From Orthonyx spaldingii (Eukaryota; Chordata; Aves; Passeriformes; Orthonychidae), in the NCBI GenBank assembly GCA_013397795.1, contig VZTJ01001769.1, positions 1,892,663 to 1,956,662 on the forward strand: DNA of 64,000 bases, read 5' to 3'. Below the pieces are notes generated by a model that saw only the letters and a program-made list of their open reading frames with translations, was not told where the DNA came from and did no database searches. Positions 13,301 to 25,934 of the stretch are shown one piece after another. The position numbers and the translations under genes were made by a program. Each line of letters opens with the position of its first letter. The stretch's first letter is position 1.

Positions 13301-15542
13301 AAAGAGAGGATGCATGTAAAGAGTTCATAGAGGGGAGATTATATAATTTACGTGTGAGGGCAGAAAGGATGTATTTCTGGAAGAAATAGGTACTCAGGAA
13401 ATATGATTTCAAGGAGAATGGAGAGAAAAAGTTCTTGCTAGGGAAGAAAAAGGAAACCTTCTAATTTTAAGGAATTTAGTGAATAATAAATTGGAAAGGA
13501 TAAGAGGGAAGAAAGAAATAATTGATTGAAGTAGAAGCTGTAAGGACTCCAAAAAGCAGAATGCAGTTTAGTTTGTGTTCTGAAGCTAGCATCTGTCAAA
13601 GATTAACAGGCAACATTACATGAAATCATAATTATCCTTTACACTTAGAAATTCCTGTGACAGTATGCAATCAGTGCAAATATTTTCAGGGAAAATCACA
13701 TGCAGGAAAAAATATTACTAATTATGTAAGAACATGAGGCTAAGAGAGAGGAACCATGTTTTATACAGTAAGTTTCTATCTGAAACATAAAGACAACAGC
13801 TCTGGACTGCAAGTCAGGGTTCAGGTCAAGAAGTTAGTGAGACAGTATTGGATGGAGATGTAAATCCTAGTGAGAAGACAAGAAAATGCTGTGTAGCAGT
13901 GATTCTGTGGTAGGAGTAGCAAGGACAATTAAGTGCATTGAGAAACAATAAACAGCATGGAGAAAATGAGAAAAGAAATTTAAAGGTGATACACAGGTTG
14001 TGGTTCAAGAAGTTGAGAAGAATAAAATCTGATTAAGAAATAATCACTTAGAGCTAAAACTCACGTATTCAAATATATGAATACCCTTCTGCATGAGAAA
14101 GAGGCGAGTGAAAAGAAGGCTGTAAGAATATCATAGGTTTCATTAAATGGGAAGATATGAAATATTAGTATAATATTTAGTAAGAGAGAAGTCATTAATA
14201 GACAAATCTTACTTTATGCTTAAACCTGGGCCAACTTTAAACCTTGTATACCTTTGTAAGGGTTTGCTGATGAAGTTGTGTAGATGGTGCATTCTTCACC
14301 TATTCCTCCTCTGAATGAAGATAAAACATTTACCAGCAGAAGGTTGACTTGAGTAACATTTAAGTCAGTTCCCTAAGTGGAAAAGTTATGCAAGTACAAG
14401 ACTTGTACTAGTGTAATTGTGTCTATTGTTTGTTTTTTACCTTTTTAGTTACGTTGCTTTCAAGTGTAGTCTTTCCCTTCTGCATCCCTAAGACAGCTAT
14501 GCCAACAGAAATTGTGAGTGTAAGCCATGTCTCCTTGGCCTTGAGTAAAACCATGGAGCTGGGGGAGATCTCCTGGTGAAAGGTAACCATTTGTAGTTGC
14601 ATCAGCAGAAAAACAGGTTGATAAAGACCATGGTTCCTCCCATTTTCTATGGGGAACTATGCTCTTAATTCTTTTTAAGAAAATTTCTCTGTTCACAAAG
14701 AGGTGCTTCAATTTATGGTAAAAAGAATAAAGCCCAGATAGCTTTCACAGTCTGCACTTTCATCCCTTGTCAGGAATTAGTCTAGCAGCGTACAAAAGTC
14801 ATTTACAAAAGTACTGTACAGCAGCCTTGGATTTCATTACCAGGAAGGTAACCACAGTCTGAACAGGTCACTAAAGTACATAGCAGCTAGCAAGACATAT
14901 TCTTTCTTACTGGCTGGTACAGGTGTGAAAGTCTGTAGTGATTAAAAATTAATCTCATTGCAAAATTCTAGCAAACCACTCCTCTACCTGTGTTCTTGAT
15001 TTGTGTGTTAACACTAAGTGGGTAACAGCCATATATATGTGAAATGGGTTATATTTGTGACAGCCAAAATTAAAGTGATCTGTGGGGCCTCTGAAATCCC
15101 TCAGGGAATCAGGAAAAGCATGTATTACTCTTAGAAATGAGTCCAAACCTGTTGTGTGAATCAGAATTCAGCTTTGGACAGCTCCAACATTTTGATGTGA
15201 AACCCTCTTTTAACAGGCTTTTTGCCTTATACTAAAGGGTTGGCGGTATCTGGCAGACAGTGCTGCCCTTTTCATCTTGCTTTTGTTTGTAGTCCTTTGG
15301 GGAAAGGGCTAAAATATTCGGAATATAACCTTTCTAAGTGTTTTTGGTAGGATGCTCAGAAATGTGGAAGGATTATTTGATAGATGGTTTTCAGTATTCT
15401 GGTGCCTGCACAGCCATAGCTAATCTTTCTAATCTTCTTTAGGGTAATCTGTGTATTCTATCCTCTCTGCATCTATGTGTCTTATGCTGAAACTGCACTG
15501 ACAGGAAGCTCTAAAATGCCTATTTTTGTTTCTTGCCAACAG

Positions 15543-15604
15543 CTGGCTGTCCAGATTCCTTGATTAAAGAACTTCATCACTTCAGGATTCTGGGAGAAGA
15601 ACAG
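15543..15604 (+). CDS. PRKN: PRKN exon 8: end of RING1 and following helix
   Basis: This is an internal coding exon of parkin, the RBR E3 ubiquitin ligase that ubiquitinates mitochondrial surface proteins after PINK1 activation. It is 62 bp long, begins with the last two bases of a split codon (consistent with an Ala GCT) and ends in phase 0. The peptide is GCPDSLIKELHHFRILGEEQ, nearly identical to human residues about 292-311 as I recall them, with Asp where human has Asn295. The Cys should be the last zinc ligand of RING1 (Cys293 in human). The His and Arg of HHFR match His302 and Arg305, part of the pocket for phospho-Ser65 ubiquitin. Splice sites are canonical: acceptor CCAACAG before 15543 and donor CAG/GTGAGT after 15604. 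Skipping this 62-bp exon would shift the frame. Length, phase and peptide all agree with exon 8 of the 12-exon gene. Confidence 0.97.
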
Positions 15605-15615
15605 GTGAGTTAGCA

Positions 15616-15658
15616 TCTCAAAGGCAGCGTCTTAATGTCGCGAAAGACGCTAATGAGA
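15616..15658 (+). other. Two-tier hairpin just after the exon 8 donor
   Basis: AGCGTCTT (15626-15633) and AAGACGCT (15644-15651) form a perfect 8-bp stem with a 10-nt loop that contains TCGCGA. Outside it, TCTCA (15616-15620) pairs with TGAGA (15654-15658). In the PRKN pre-mRNA the fold would start 11 nt past the last exon base. It contains four CpGs in an otherwise CpG-poor intron. Whether it influences splicing is inference only. Confidence 0.7.
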
Positions 15659-18600
15659 CAGTTTCATCTCTCTCCAGGGAGACAGAGTGTATCTCATGAC
15701 CCCCAAAGACCTGAAATGTAGGGAAAAAAACCACACAGGAGTTATATGTGAGAGTTGGGGTTTTTTTCATTCTATCCGTCAGCCTTGACAGGTTATTAAT
15801 TGGTACATCTGCTACCTGCCACGGTTTTTAAGATTTTGACAACAGCAGTAAACAGACTCTCTAAAGCAGCAGACAGACAAACAGTCTGACTAAGGGATTG
15901 GTACTTACAGCTATTCATTATATTATCCATCCCTTTGTGTGTCCTTTTTTCTCTTTTAAAAGAGTGTTTCTCATAATTATAGCTGTGCTTTACACTCAGA
16001 AAACTGTTTCTGTAGAGGGACCTCAGGAAAGCATAAATGGAGTATGCTTTATAACACTCACAAGAAGGTCAGTTATTATTTTGTCAATAGTGAAATTAAC
16101 ATACAGAAGTATTGAGAAATGGCCTTAAATTTTGAGAGACAAGTTGAATTTTCAAACACTCAATGCTTCTGAAATTCAAGTTGTCTTTTTCTCTGAAGTC
16201 TCCCTCCTAAGGTACTGGTGACAAATCCTGACTGTCTGACACTGAGTTGCAGATGCTAGGGACCAAGGGTCTGAAAGCCCAGCATTAGTGTGTTGTACAC
16301 TACAATATCCACATCTTTAGTGAACCTGGCACCAAGGAACTTGCACAAGGTTGTATGAGGGCTGTGACAGAGGCAGGAGCAGCTCCTGAGATGTTAATTC
16401 TAAGTCTTGTTTTATCATTTTAAAATCAGATTATATTGTCAAGAACACTCTCTTGCTTCTCCTTTCCCTGTCCCCTTTTTTATTACAGTTATGGTTGTTG
16501 TTACAGTTTCTAGACTTCCAGTGTTCCTCCACCAGCCCCCCACTTCAGTTGTTATAGAGAGTCACAAGTCATGTGTTTCAGGGACTCAGCTTTTCCTTAG
16601 CATGAAGGCAACGTGAAGGGGAGTGTGGTAGGGTTTGTGTGATAAGAATAAAAAAAATTTTAAAAAAAGACAGGAAACAGACTAGACCAAAGGAGATACT
16701 GAAAGCAGGAATCTGGTGAGATTGAGGATCTAGGAAGAGGAAATAAGTTATGATCAGGATTGATCCAGGGGCCAAGAGACTGATTAGAGCTACCTGACAA
16801 ATGGAGGGCAGATTAGATGAGGCTTGGGTAGAATGAAGAAATGGGGTTGGTTCATGGAAGGAGTTGAGTAGAAATCAGAATGATGAGGATAAAGGTCCGA
16901 CAAGGAGCGTGGACCAAGGACTGGAAGGGAATGACCAAATACAGAAGCTTGTTGAAGAGACTGGTAAATAAATGAAGATCTGCACTTAAGATGTGTGAAG
17001 TGGTGAAGCTAAGCAGACTAAGAAGAGTGGGACAAAAGGAGAATTTGAAGGAAAAGTAAGGAACTGCTAAACCAAAAGGCTGCAAATATGAGAGAGAGGG
17101 CTGAATCAGACAGACTTGACAGCTCCCCTGGCAAAGCCCTGAGAATGGAGTTGTGAACCTTGGCCTGACTAATGACTACTGACAGAGCAACATATTTAAC
17201 TGATAGATTTTCTTTGCAAATAGTGAACATTATCATGAGGCTTGAATTATTCCATTAGCTCATACAAGTAGAAGGATTATTGAAAATATTTTCTGTCCCT
17301 ACAAAAGCATTGTTATCATGAGTCTACTGAAGACCACAATAGCTTTTGTTTGAAGTTACCACACACTTTGATAGTCAGGAAATAAGTTGGTGCAAAACCA
17401 AGACAAAAAATTTAAATACATCTAAATGAAGAAAGAAAGGAATTACAGGCAAAGTCCTTATTCATGTGGCTATTTCTTATATTTATTTAGTTAGATATTT
17501 GCTTTTTTAAAAGTTCTAAAAAGTCTTTTTCTGTTATCATGCCTACTAGATAGAAAAAATTCATAATTAATTATAACACTGTTTTATTCAGACTTCTTAC
17601 AATTTCGGTGTTATAAACCATCATATATTTTCTCCACTCCAAGCAGTAGCCAAGGAAAAGTAGGGACATGTTCCTGCTTCATATCCAATCTTGATTTATT
17701 TTTAAAGTGCTTATGTATTTAAGGCCGGATTATAAAAGCAGAATGGACTATTGTGATAATCTGTTCTGATCTACTTTAGAATACACATTACATGACATTT
17801 TTGGATTAATTCTTGTTTAGAGTGCAGTATATTGCCTAGAAATCATCTATTCTTTGTTTACAAATCACTTGCAGACTTTAGATCCTATTATACCTCTCAG
17901 TAGTGAAAGACAAAATATTCCCAGCCTCCTTCCTTTCTGCCACTGTACCAGCACCAGCAAGCTTCCTGTGTTGCATATCTCCCATTCCTCAAAGTCCAGG
18001 TCCTTTGCATTTCCAATTCCTTTTATCCTGTCACAATGTAATAGGTGATCATCATAATAAAAAGTTATTCAACCTATGAATGCAGGTCAGAATAAGCCCT
18101 GAAACAGGACTTAAAAAATTGCTTATACACAAAACAGGTTCTGTTTATCAGTCAGACTGCCAGTTAAATATGTTTCAGAAGGAAGGAACCTTTTAGTTTG
18201 AAGTGAACATTCACACTGGAACTTGTAGATTCCAGTTAAACCAGTGACTTCCCAATTAGGAATATGGTTTCTAGAGATTTCTATGTATTCACCTAAGAGG
18301 TGTCTTAGTGCTTTGGATCATGCATGGGCACAGCTCAGATTCAGCTCAAGAAGCCATCACACTGCTTCCCTGACAGAAATCTCCCTCTAGAATTGTGAGT
18401 AATACTGTGCTTCTAGAAAAATAACTTTACATGTGACAGTGAAAAAAAGCAATTTGTTTGCTTAAAACCAGTTTACCAACAGTTCTGATAGTCCTGCGGC
18501 ATGAACTCCATGAACTCAATAATCCATGAGTTCATTACTCCTCTTCTACATTCATTACTTCCTCTTCTCAAATTGTTACAGGCTTTATCACTGATGTCCT

Positions 18601-20634
18601 ATGTTCTTAGTTTTCTTCCAAGTATTGATAAAAATTTTAGACAGCATAAGGCCAAGAATCAATACCTTCAGGACCTTTTTGGAAACACATCTGCCTAATA
18701 ATTATTGCCCATTTACAATTATATTTTAGATATGCCTGATAGCTAAGTTCTCACACTCTTGATATATGACATTTTAATTTTGTATCGCTCTAGTTACTAA
18801 TCAAAATACCAGCTGGCAGCAAGACAAATACCTTAGTGTGCTTCACCAAATCTCTTACCTTTATTGGCCAAATTTCATTCAAATTAAAATCAAGCACAAA
18901 AACCTGGTCTCCCCCTTTTGTTCACTGAGCATTTGTTTCCTGTAAATAAAAATGTGAATAAACTGACCATATAAATGGTCATATAAATGTAAATACTGAG
19001 CATATGTAATGTTTGTTGATGTCATTAGGAAAGAAAGATTTTGAGTGGCTTTGAGGATCAAACCTCTTGAAAACATGTGTCTGCCTGTCTGTCTGAAATA
19101 TCTTTATATAAATGTAAGCATTGATGAAAAGCTAATGCTGAGAGATAGGAGTGTGAAGAGTTGCTGATTAATATTTCCTTAAAGGAGTTGTATAATAATA
19201 AGACTCTTGTTCAAATAATCAAACTTCTTGGTAATCTCCTGGACATGTAAAATTTCCGTGTCTTCTATTCCATTAGGAACATACGTTATGGGAAATTTAT
19301 TCTAGCTGGAAAATCTATCTTTTAAGGTTTCGTTGGTGGCAATAAGACAGTTTTTAAAGATGGAATCAGTTTTAGACTTTATGGAAAGACACAATTTTTG
19401 TCTGTGTGGTGAAATAGAAAAGTACAAGCTTCTCTGGTACATGAGATGCACTGTGGATACCTAACTTACCACATAAAACCAGCTTCCAGTGTAATTGCCT
19501 TAAAATGCAACACAAATACACTCAACAACAGATTGCTAACCCACTTGATCCTTGACCCTTTGAGAAGGTGCCAGAGAGTCTGACCCAGGACAAGTCTCCA
19601 GAAGCAGCTTTGCCTGGTTTCTTTTGGACCCCCTTTTCACAGACTCTCCCAGGCTACAAAGGTCTGCACAAGACGAAGAGAGTCTCCTGCACGTGGAGTC
19701 CCAGGAAGAGTAAAGCCTGAAGCTTTCTAATTGCCCAAAGTTCTGCTGAGCTTTCTCTTGCAATTTGCTGTCACTTTTCATAACCCATCACTTCTCCTAG
19801 CTTAATGGGTGCAGCCCAATCTGCTGGCTAAATCCTCCATGTCGTAACTACCTGAGATACAGTCAGGATGGGGTTGAAAGATTTAGTACGTGGGGAGCTA
19901 CTGAAAAATAGCACAGTGTAAGAAAGTCTCCTGCAGTAGCCATTTGCCCTGTCAGGCTGGCTGTCTCTACAAGTGAATGTTTCTACAAGTGGTGATAGTA
20001 CAAGCTGCTTACAAAAATATGCTAAAAATGCACCAAATATGGGCTCTGTTCAAATACAGTGGAAGGCAGGTAATTCTACAAGCCAATGCCAGAGACAGCA
20101 GAGGAAACACTCTAATTCAAACATAAACACCACAATATATCAGCATAGCAAGATGACTTGCAGTGAACTGTTATGAAGTCTCCCTAATGACTCTATGAGA
20201 AACTTCCCTCTTGTCCCTAAAGTGATAAAAAAAATCTTGTTTAATTGTTTAAATGGAATATTGTGATTCATGAATAAAATAGCAGCTACATCTGAAGGCT
20301 GGAAGGGAAAACAAATAACGCAAGAGCAAGCAATCTGCTGCTATACCTGAGTGCCCCCAACAGGTCAGAGAATAGAAGAAGCAAATGACATGCTAGTGGC
20401 AGGAAAGGAAAGCCGCTAAGTAATGTATAGCTGCGCTTCTCTTTTACATCATCTGCTCTGACAACTTTGCAGAATGTATTGGCCAGTTCCTTGATATTTT
20501 GACAGGAGAATGATCAATTTTAACAGATCTCTCCTATCTGCTGCTACTGAAACTCATAGCACTGCTCACATTTTTTTTAGAAATGTTGTGAGCATTTATA
20601 TCCCTGGAATCTGAGCAAGCCTGAATGGGCACAG

Positions 20635-20713
20635 TTTTGGGGGGATAGGAGGTTGTTTGTTTGTTTTGTGGTTGGTGTTTTTTTCTGTTTTTTTGGGGTT
20701 TGGGGTTTTTTTT
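20635..20713 (+). repeat. G/T-rich low-complexity tract
   Basis: Over nearly 80 bp the + strand is almost only G and T. It contains a 6-G run (20639-20644), GTTT repeats, and two 4-G runs at 20695-20698 and 20702-20705 separated by TTT. The strand asymmetry and G runs give modest potential for a quadruplex in the transcript, but only three runs reach three or more Gs. Confidence 0.8.
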
Positions 20714-20993
20714 CCCTACATTTCCTTGTCAATTAAGGAAAACTTGTGCAAAGGAATATCCTAAAATACCCTGTTTTGAAAATCTGCAGATGCACATCCC
20801 CATGCTCTTCAAAGGTGGTGTGGGCTTGTGCTAGTTTTCGCAGTGAGCTGTAACTTTAGGAGATACAGAAATCAAGTATGAAATGAACACAGCTTGGATA
20901 GAAATCATTTAACATTAATTGAGGTTTGGAAGGATTTTGTATACAACGTGTGACAAGGTTGATTTTTTTTTTATTGCAATACTTGCTAGAGGA

Positions 20994-21007
20994 TTTTTTT
21001 TTTTTTT
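20994..21007. repeat. (T)14 homopolymer
   Basis: An uninterrupted run of 14 T lies shortly after another T-rich patch at about 20963. It may be a decayed reverse poly(A) tail or simple slippage. I found no adjoining element that I could recognise. Confidence 0.85.
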
Positions 21008-22394
21008 CAAATGCACACTACTGAATATTCATGTAAAATCAATCTTAAAGTAATTGATATATATTTACCCATTCAGGCAAAAGTAATGTCATATGACAAT
21101 TCTAATTAATCAGCTCAGTTTAGTGCAAGAAACTGTCAAATATGGTCAACAAAGTGCTTCTGAAGTATTTCTGGGTTAAGATTTTTTGATAACTACACTT
21201 GGAAAAAATATAAGCTGCATCTCAATAATTCAAATGTGTTAAAGAACAGAATAAATTTTCACTGGATGATTTCTTCAGTTCATAATTACTAAGCCAAAGC
21301 TATTTTATTAGTATTCTAAAACCTTTATCTTTACAAGTGTACTTTCTTACACCTCTGCTGCTTCCCACCCCGTCCCCTGGCTTCAGCTACTACTCAATAT
21401 GAGTGATACCTACACATGTCTTTCAGTTTCTGCCATTTTTCTGTCTAATATCTATTTTCTCTCCAACTCATTTGGTTCACCTTTTGGATTTGTCACCACC
21501 ATCCCATCACTTGCTCTCTAAGACTGAGCTATTGCATTTAACTTTTGATCTTCTTTACAGCCCCTTTTTTTTTTAATAGCTGGAACTTCACAACAAACTT
21601 TATAGTCTTGCAACTTCATATGACTAGTGATATGCTTCTCTTTTCTTTCCGAGCTATACCTGCCTGGAATGTCTTCTAACCACCTTCTTCCCTCACTCAG
21701 ACGTAATTGGGATTCATGTGAATTCCTCAGTTTTTTCTCTTCTGGATTATCATAACTTTAGCCTTTACGTTCTTGTCATAATTAGGATATCTCTACTTTC
21801 TTATGCTTTTTTAACTTATTATCCATACAGTAAGCAAGTAAAAGTAATTTATTTTTGGTTTAACAGCTGAAATAAAGAATGAAGAGGAAGAAGTGAGAAA
21901 GCACTTAGTCAAAACTAATTTAAAGGACTTTTTTTTCTGTCAAAACCAAAAAAGGTCATTCTTTCTAGAATTCAAGTTTCTCTTCCACCTAGCTTTTATT
22001 TCATTCAAAGGGAAGATTTGAACCGCAGAGTTCAGGATCTCAGGTGCATGTGGAAGTTAGGACTTCTTCCATCCCTTGGATAGCTTTGATCTCCTTTCAG
22101 GGAATATCCATGTGTTCACTCTTGTGACCTGAGAACTGGGAACCAGTATCTACTGCTCTGATACTCAATTCCACAATTTGCAACAGCATCAACTGGACAG
22201 ATTTCCTTGAATCAATTACAGCCTTGACGGTTGTTACTTCTAGCAGGAAGAGGAATGTGCTTTTGAGCTCCACAAGGGTTGGAAGAAACTGAATGTTTAT
22301 CTCTAGCATTCAGTCTATTCAGACTGATCCGCCAAATACCTTCCAGAAGATCACAAACTTCCAGCAGTTTGTAAACACAGTGCTAACCCATACA

Positions 22395-22439
22395 CTGTGC
22401 TCAGTCCCCTTTCTTCCCTGTGCTCAGTCCCCTTTCTTC
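22395..22439. repeat. Tandem duplication, period 23 bp
   Basis: The 22-bp word beginning CTGTGCTCAGTCCCC and ending TTTCTTC occurs at 22395-22416 and again at 22418-22439, with one C between. The copies are identical, so the duplication looks recent. It keeps a short + strand frame open but no protein family is recognisable. Confidence 0.93.
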
Positions 22440-22742
22440 ATTGCATCATATTGCCCCTCATATATTCACTTTGATTTCCAATACAACCTGCTCCACTGTC
22501 CTCTGTTCTGTATTTTCTGTTTTCATATTTTTCACCTTGCGCTTGCTTTCATATCATTCTGCTAACTGCAATCTTTCTTTTATTTCTCCCCATCTCTACT
22601 CCAGTTTAGTTTCTCCTGTGAATTGTGGTGCACTGTCCAGTTAGAAGTTTCTTACCTATATATTTTCTTGAGACAACTGCCTTACCTGATTTTCCATGAC
22701 TCTTCAGTCAGGAAAATTCCAGCCCTCTGGAGGTGGTTGTCT

Positions 22743-22778
22743 TTCTTGTGTCTGTGGCCGCTCCTGCGGTAACAAGAA
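22743..22778. other. Imperfect GC-capped hairpin
   Basis: TTCTTGT (22743-22749) pairs with ACAAGAA (22772-22778). Inside, CCGC (22758-22761) pairs with GCGG (22766-22769) around a TCCT loop. An asymmetric internal loop separates the two stems. It sits in a locally GC-richer patch (about 22.72-22.86 kb) of unknown origin. There is no tRNA or snRNA signature. Confidence 0.5.
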
Positions 22779-23288
22779 GGAGATGATGCTCTGAACTTGC
22801 TCTTCCAATCCGACCAGTGGCCAGCAGAGGAGCCCAAAAACTCAGGAAAAATAAATTAGGGGTGCTCCATGGAAAGCCATGTCAGTCCATCACTTTTTAA
22901 TCTGTATTTTAGATGATGCATTTGTAGGTATTTTTACTAGTCCAAGGAGTGCTACTGGTTTTGTACTGTAAGTTGCCTAATTACATTATGGGACTAATTC
23001 TTGGAGGTTTTGTACATGCATAATACATATAAATAAAGTGCTTAGTCTACATTATGGACTAATAGCCTCTACAATCTAATTTTGAAACACACAGATGGTT
23101 ATTTGATTTATAGGAGCAGTAAAAACAATCTGACTCTAGAAACTAGATTTGCTTTCCTCTGAGACTCTTACATGCAGTTAAAGAAACAAGTAATTGAATT
23201 ATATTTCAGAGATTTGGGCTTTACATCTACTCTTATACTTTTGTCCAAAGTTCTCTGCAAGGCTGCTATTGAGCAGATGCTTTTACTT

Positions 23289-23289
23289 N
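23289..23289. other. Ambiguous base (N)
   Basis: A single N interrupts the sequence in intron 8. It marks an unresolved base in the assembly and has no biological meaning. Confidence 0.99.
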
Positions 23290-23334
23290 AGTGAGGAAAA
23301 CAATATCCAAAGTGTAAAAGCAAAACTAAAACAG

Positions 23335-23413
23335 CTCAAGGAATATGGCAGGGGATTGGAATAAATGACCTTTTAAGATTCCTTCCAACCCAAACCATTC
23401 TATAATTCTATTA
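23335..23413 (+). mobile_element. CR1 LINE 3' terminal remnant
   Basis: GGGATTGGAATAAATGACC is followed by a CCTTCCAACCCAAACCATTC stretch and a decayed ATAATTCTAT end. This is the 3' end of CR1 in sense orientation. Only the terminal 60-80 bp are recognisable, so the copy is severely 5'-truncated. The left edge is approximate. Confidence 0.88.
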
Positions 23414-25902
23414 TATTAAATCATAATTTGTAAATTAGTTGACATGGCCAGGAATCACTGTGTTCATGAAGTGTGTTTTGCAGGAGTTTTGTGAATCCAT
23501 GTGCATTTCAGTCTTGTTTTGGTATCTGAATCTCAATGTAACTGAAAAGACTGCAATCTATAGTTAATCTGTTATTCCTGTGTCAGCCCAATGATTTCAT
23601 ATATATTACCCTTGATTTACAACATCAGATGATTGAATTACCACTGATTGAAAACCCAGTAACGTTCTAAGACTCAAGGGAAACTATCCCAACCTGGAAA
23701 GTGGAGAGCAAGGAATAAATGGTTACAATTATCCAGCCTCCGTGTCTATGTTATAATCTAATTTATAATCTAAAGGCTCTGACAAGCCTTAACAAGCAAA
23801 GATTGCACAAAAATTCATTATATAATCGAAATACCATAAGTAGACCTTATAAGTAGAGCTTTTTCCACTCCAAATTTTATTCCCTGGAAAGTATAGATTC
23901 GAGCTGACTGGGACAATTCACAAATCAAGGGGAAAGTTCACAGAGGGATGCAGTTTTCAGAGAACAAACAGAATGTTTTACAACTACCTTGTTCGTATAC
24001 CTTTAGCTGTCTTAACACCAATGACGTAGAGTAAATTGTATTTTTGAAGGTTTGGGGTTTTTTTCCAAATAGGCATTGAAATATATGGTTCTGTGGAGAA
24101 TCCAGCAACTATTTACTTGCCTGTATTTCTAAGGACCTTATTACAGTGGCACATAACTGCCTGATATGCTTCGCTTGAAAGATGCTTTCTAGTAGCAGTA
24201 GATGGCTGGTGATTTCTGTGTAATTTTATGCCACTCATTACCATAGTATTTGACGTCCTCATGACTATTAATGGATTTTCCCTCTTAACATTACATTGAA
24301 ATCAGCAAGTATCATTCTTCCTCTTTACAAACGGGGAACTGATGAGAAGCATAGATTAAATGACTTACGTGAAAGCCACGGGAAGGCTGTGCTGCTGCCA
24401 GGAATGAAATCAGGTGCCATGAATGCCAGTTCCATCAAGTTTCCCATATATTATACTTTGTGAGAGGTTTTTCTTAAAAATAATTGGAGATACTCTCCTG
24501 CTTGTAGCATGCAGAACAATTTTACACATGATGAGTGCATCTCTAAATAGGAGGCAAACTGATAAAAATTGAGTAATAGATACTGTGAAATACTTTGAAT
24601 GGACAGAAGAGCTAGATTCATCTTTTAATGATAGCTCTTTACGTGTTAGATACCTAGCCTAAGTTAGTTTTCTCAGCTTCAACTATAACACTTCTCTAGG
24701 GTGATTAATCTTACCTATCTTAGACATCATATGTAAGTCAGGATAAATTCCCTCTTTAAGACCTTGTTTCTTCTCACTCACTTGGAGCCTTGTTTAGGCT
24801 AGATGTTTAATTTTCAATGAGCTAAAATTCTGTCAGGTGGTTCACAGTCTAAACTATTTAAATACCTAAACCTTGGTTTTAAAAAGAGCTTCGGCCAGGT
24901 GAGTTAGGATCAGAATTATTGGAACTAAAGCAGCTATTGTAAGACTCACCTAATTTCAGGTGCTATCATTTAGGAAGTTGTTTGATAGCTCATTATTTTT
25001 AAAAGAACAAGGCACTTGAAGGCTCAGTTCTTATGCTGATGTACAAATCTAAAGGAGTAAAGATGAATTGCATCCCATCTCTCCTGTTAATTATAAGTCT
25101 ACATAACCACTGCAACTATAGGCATCATCACTGTGTAAATCCAAACTAAATTAAATGAACTCTACTTTAGATCTCCAGTTAAGAGACAAAGTAAACCAGT
25201 GGGTGTTGTGTCCTGTAATATCCTTAAATATCTCATCCAGACATGTGATCAAAAGCACATCATGGGTTCCAAAGACATTTAAGGGCTCTTGAGAATTGAC
25301 TTGCTTAATGCATGTTGATTACATCAATCTGGTGTGATACATATGGCTGTGATATATGGGGAAAATGTCTCTAATAGATATGGTCTGTCACTATATGCAA
25401 ATAATTAATAATTCACAATAAGTGTTTTGGTCCTTTACAAGTTTTTTCTAAATGTATCCTTAATGTAAAGTGGGTCATTTTGTTTCAGGCCACTGAATCA
25501 AGAATATAAATCCACATATGTTGTGTAGATTGTTATAGCAGCAAACATGTAAATGTTCTGCTACTATGTGTTTCAGTTGGTTGCTGGGTTTTAATTGAGC
25601 AGGACACAAGGAGAAAGAAATTGGAAAATGACATCAATGTATCTGGTCTTTGAAGGTAGAAAACAGGCTGGCAACTAGATATCGAGATGTGCAAATGCAT
25701 TTATTAAGATCTTTTCTGGATAATTTTTTTGGCTGTTGTAGTGTGAAAATCACTGGTGAGGATGTCACACTGATTTGGCAGGAGTCCTGTGCTGAACCAG
25801 TATAAAATGTCAAATTTGTTGAACAGAAAACGGTGTTGCTGTCCACCTTGCCAGTGGCAAACCAAACTGGACATTTACATTCTGTACCTTTCCCTAACAA
25901 GA

Positions 25903-25908
<6 letters not shown>

Positions 25909-25934
<26 letters not shown>
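25909..25934 (+). repeat. (A)26 homopolymer
   Basis: Twenty-six consecutive A follow GATAAATT. The tract may be the tail of a retroposed RNA, because loosely similar words (GGAGAAAGAAATTGG at about 25610 and GGAGAGGAAATTAGAGG just after the A run) flank about 285 bp. However, no source gene is recognisable and no AATAAA lies upstream. Confidence 0.9.

Larger units (their letters stand above)
1..15542 (+). other. PRKN: PRKN intron 7, 3' part
   Basis: This stretch precedes exon 8 and ends in a normal acceptor: a T-rich tract and then CCAACAG at 15536-15542. It is AT-rich and stop-dense. I saw nothing resembling exon 7, which should encode the zinc-binding heart of RING1. The recognisable contents are a TG microsatellite at the left edge, a 28-bp tandem duplication near 10.3 kb, a GC-rich island at 10.5-10.7 kb, a small inverted repeat at 11.2 kb and an antisense CR1 fragment at 12.6-13.3 kb. 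The segment at about 9.35-9.56 kb is less AT-rich than its surroundings but I could not assign it to a family. The rest looks like unique or decayed intron. The short open frames lack codon structure or similarity that I recognise. Confidence 0.85.

Noticed and set aside
12986..13330. 114-codon + strand open frame
   Set aside because: It is the antisense reading of the CR1 fragment at 12576-13300.
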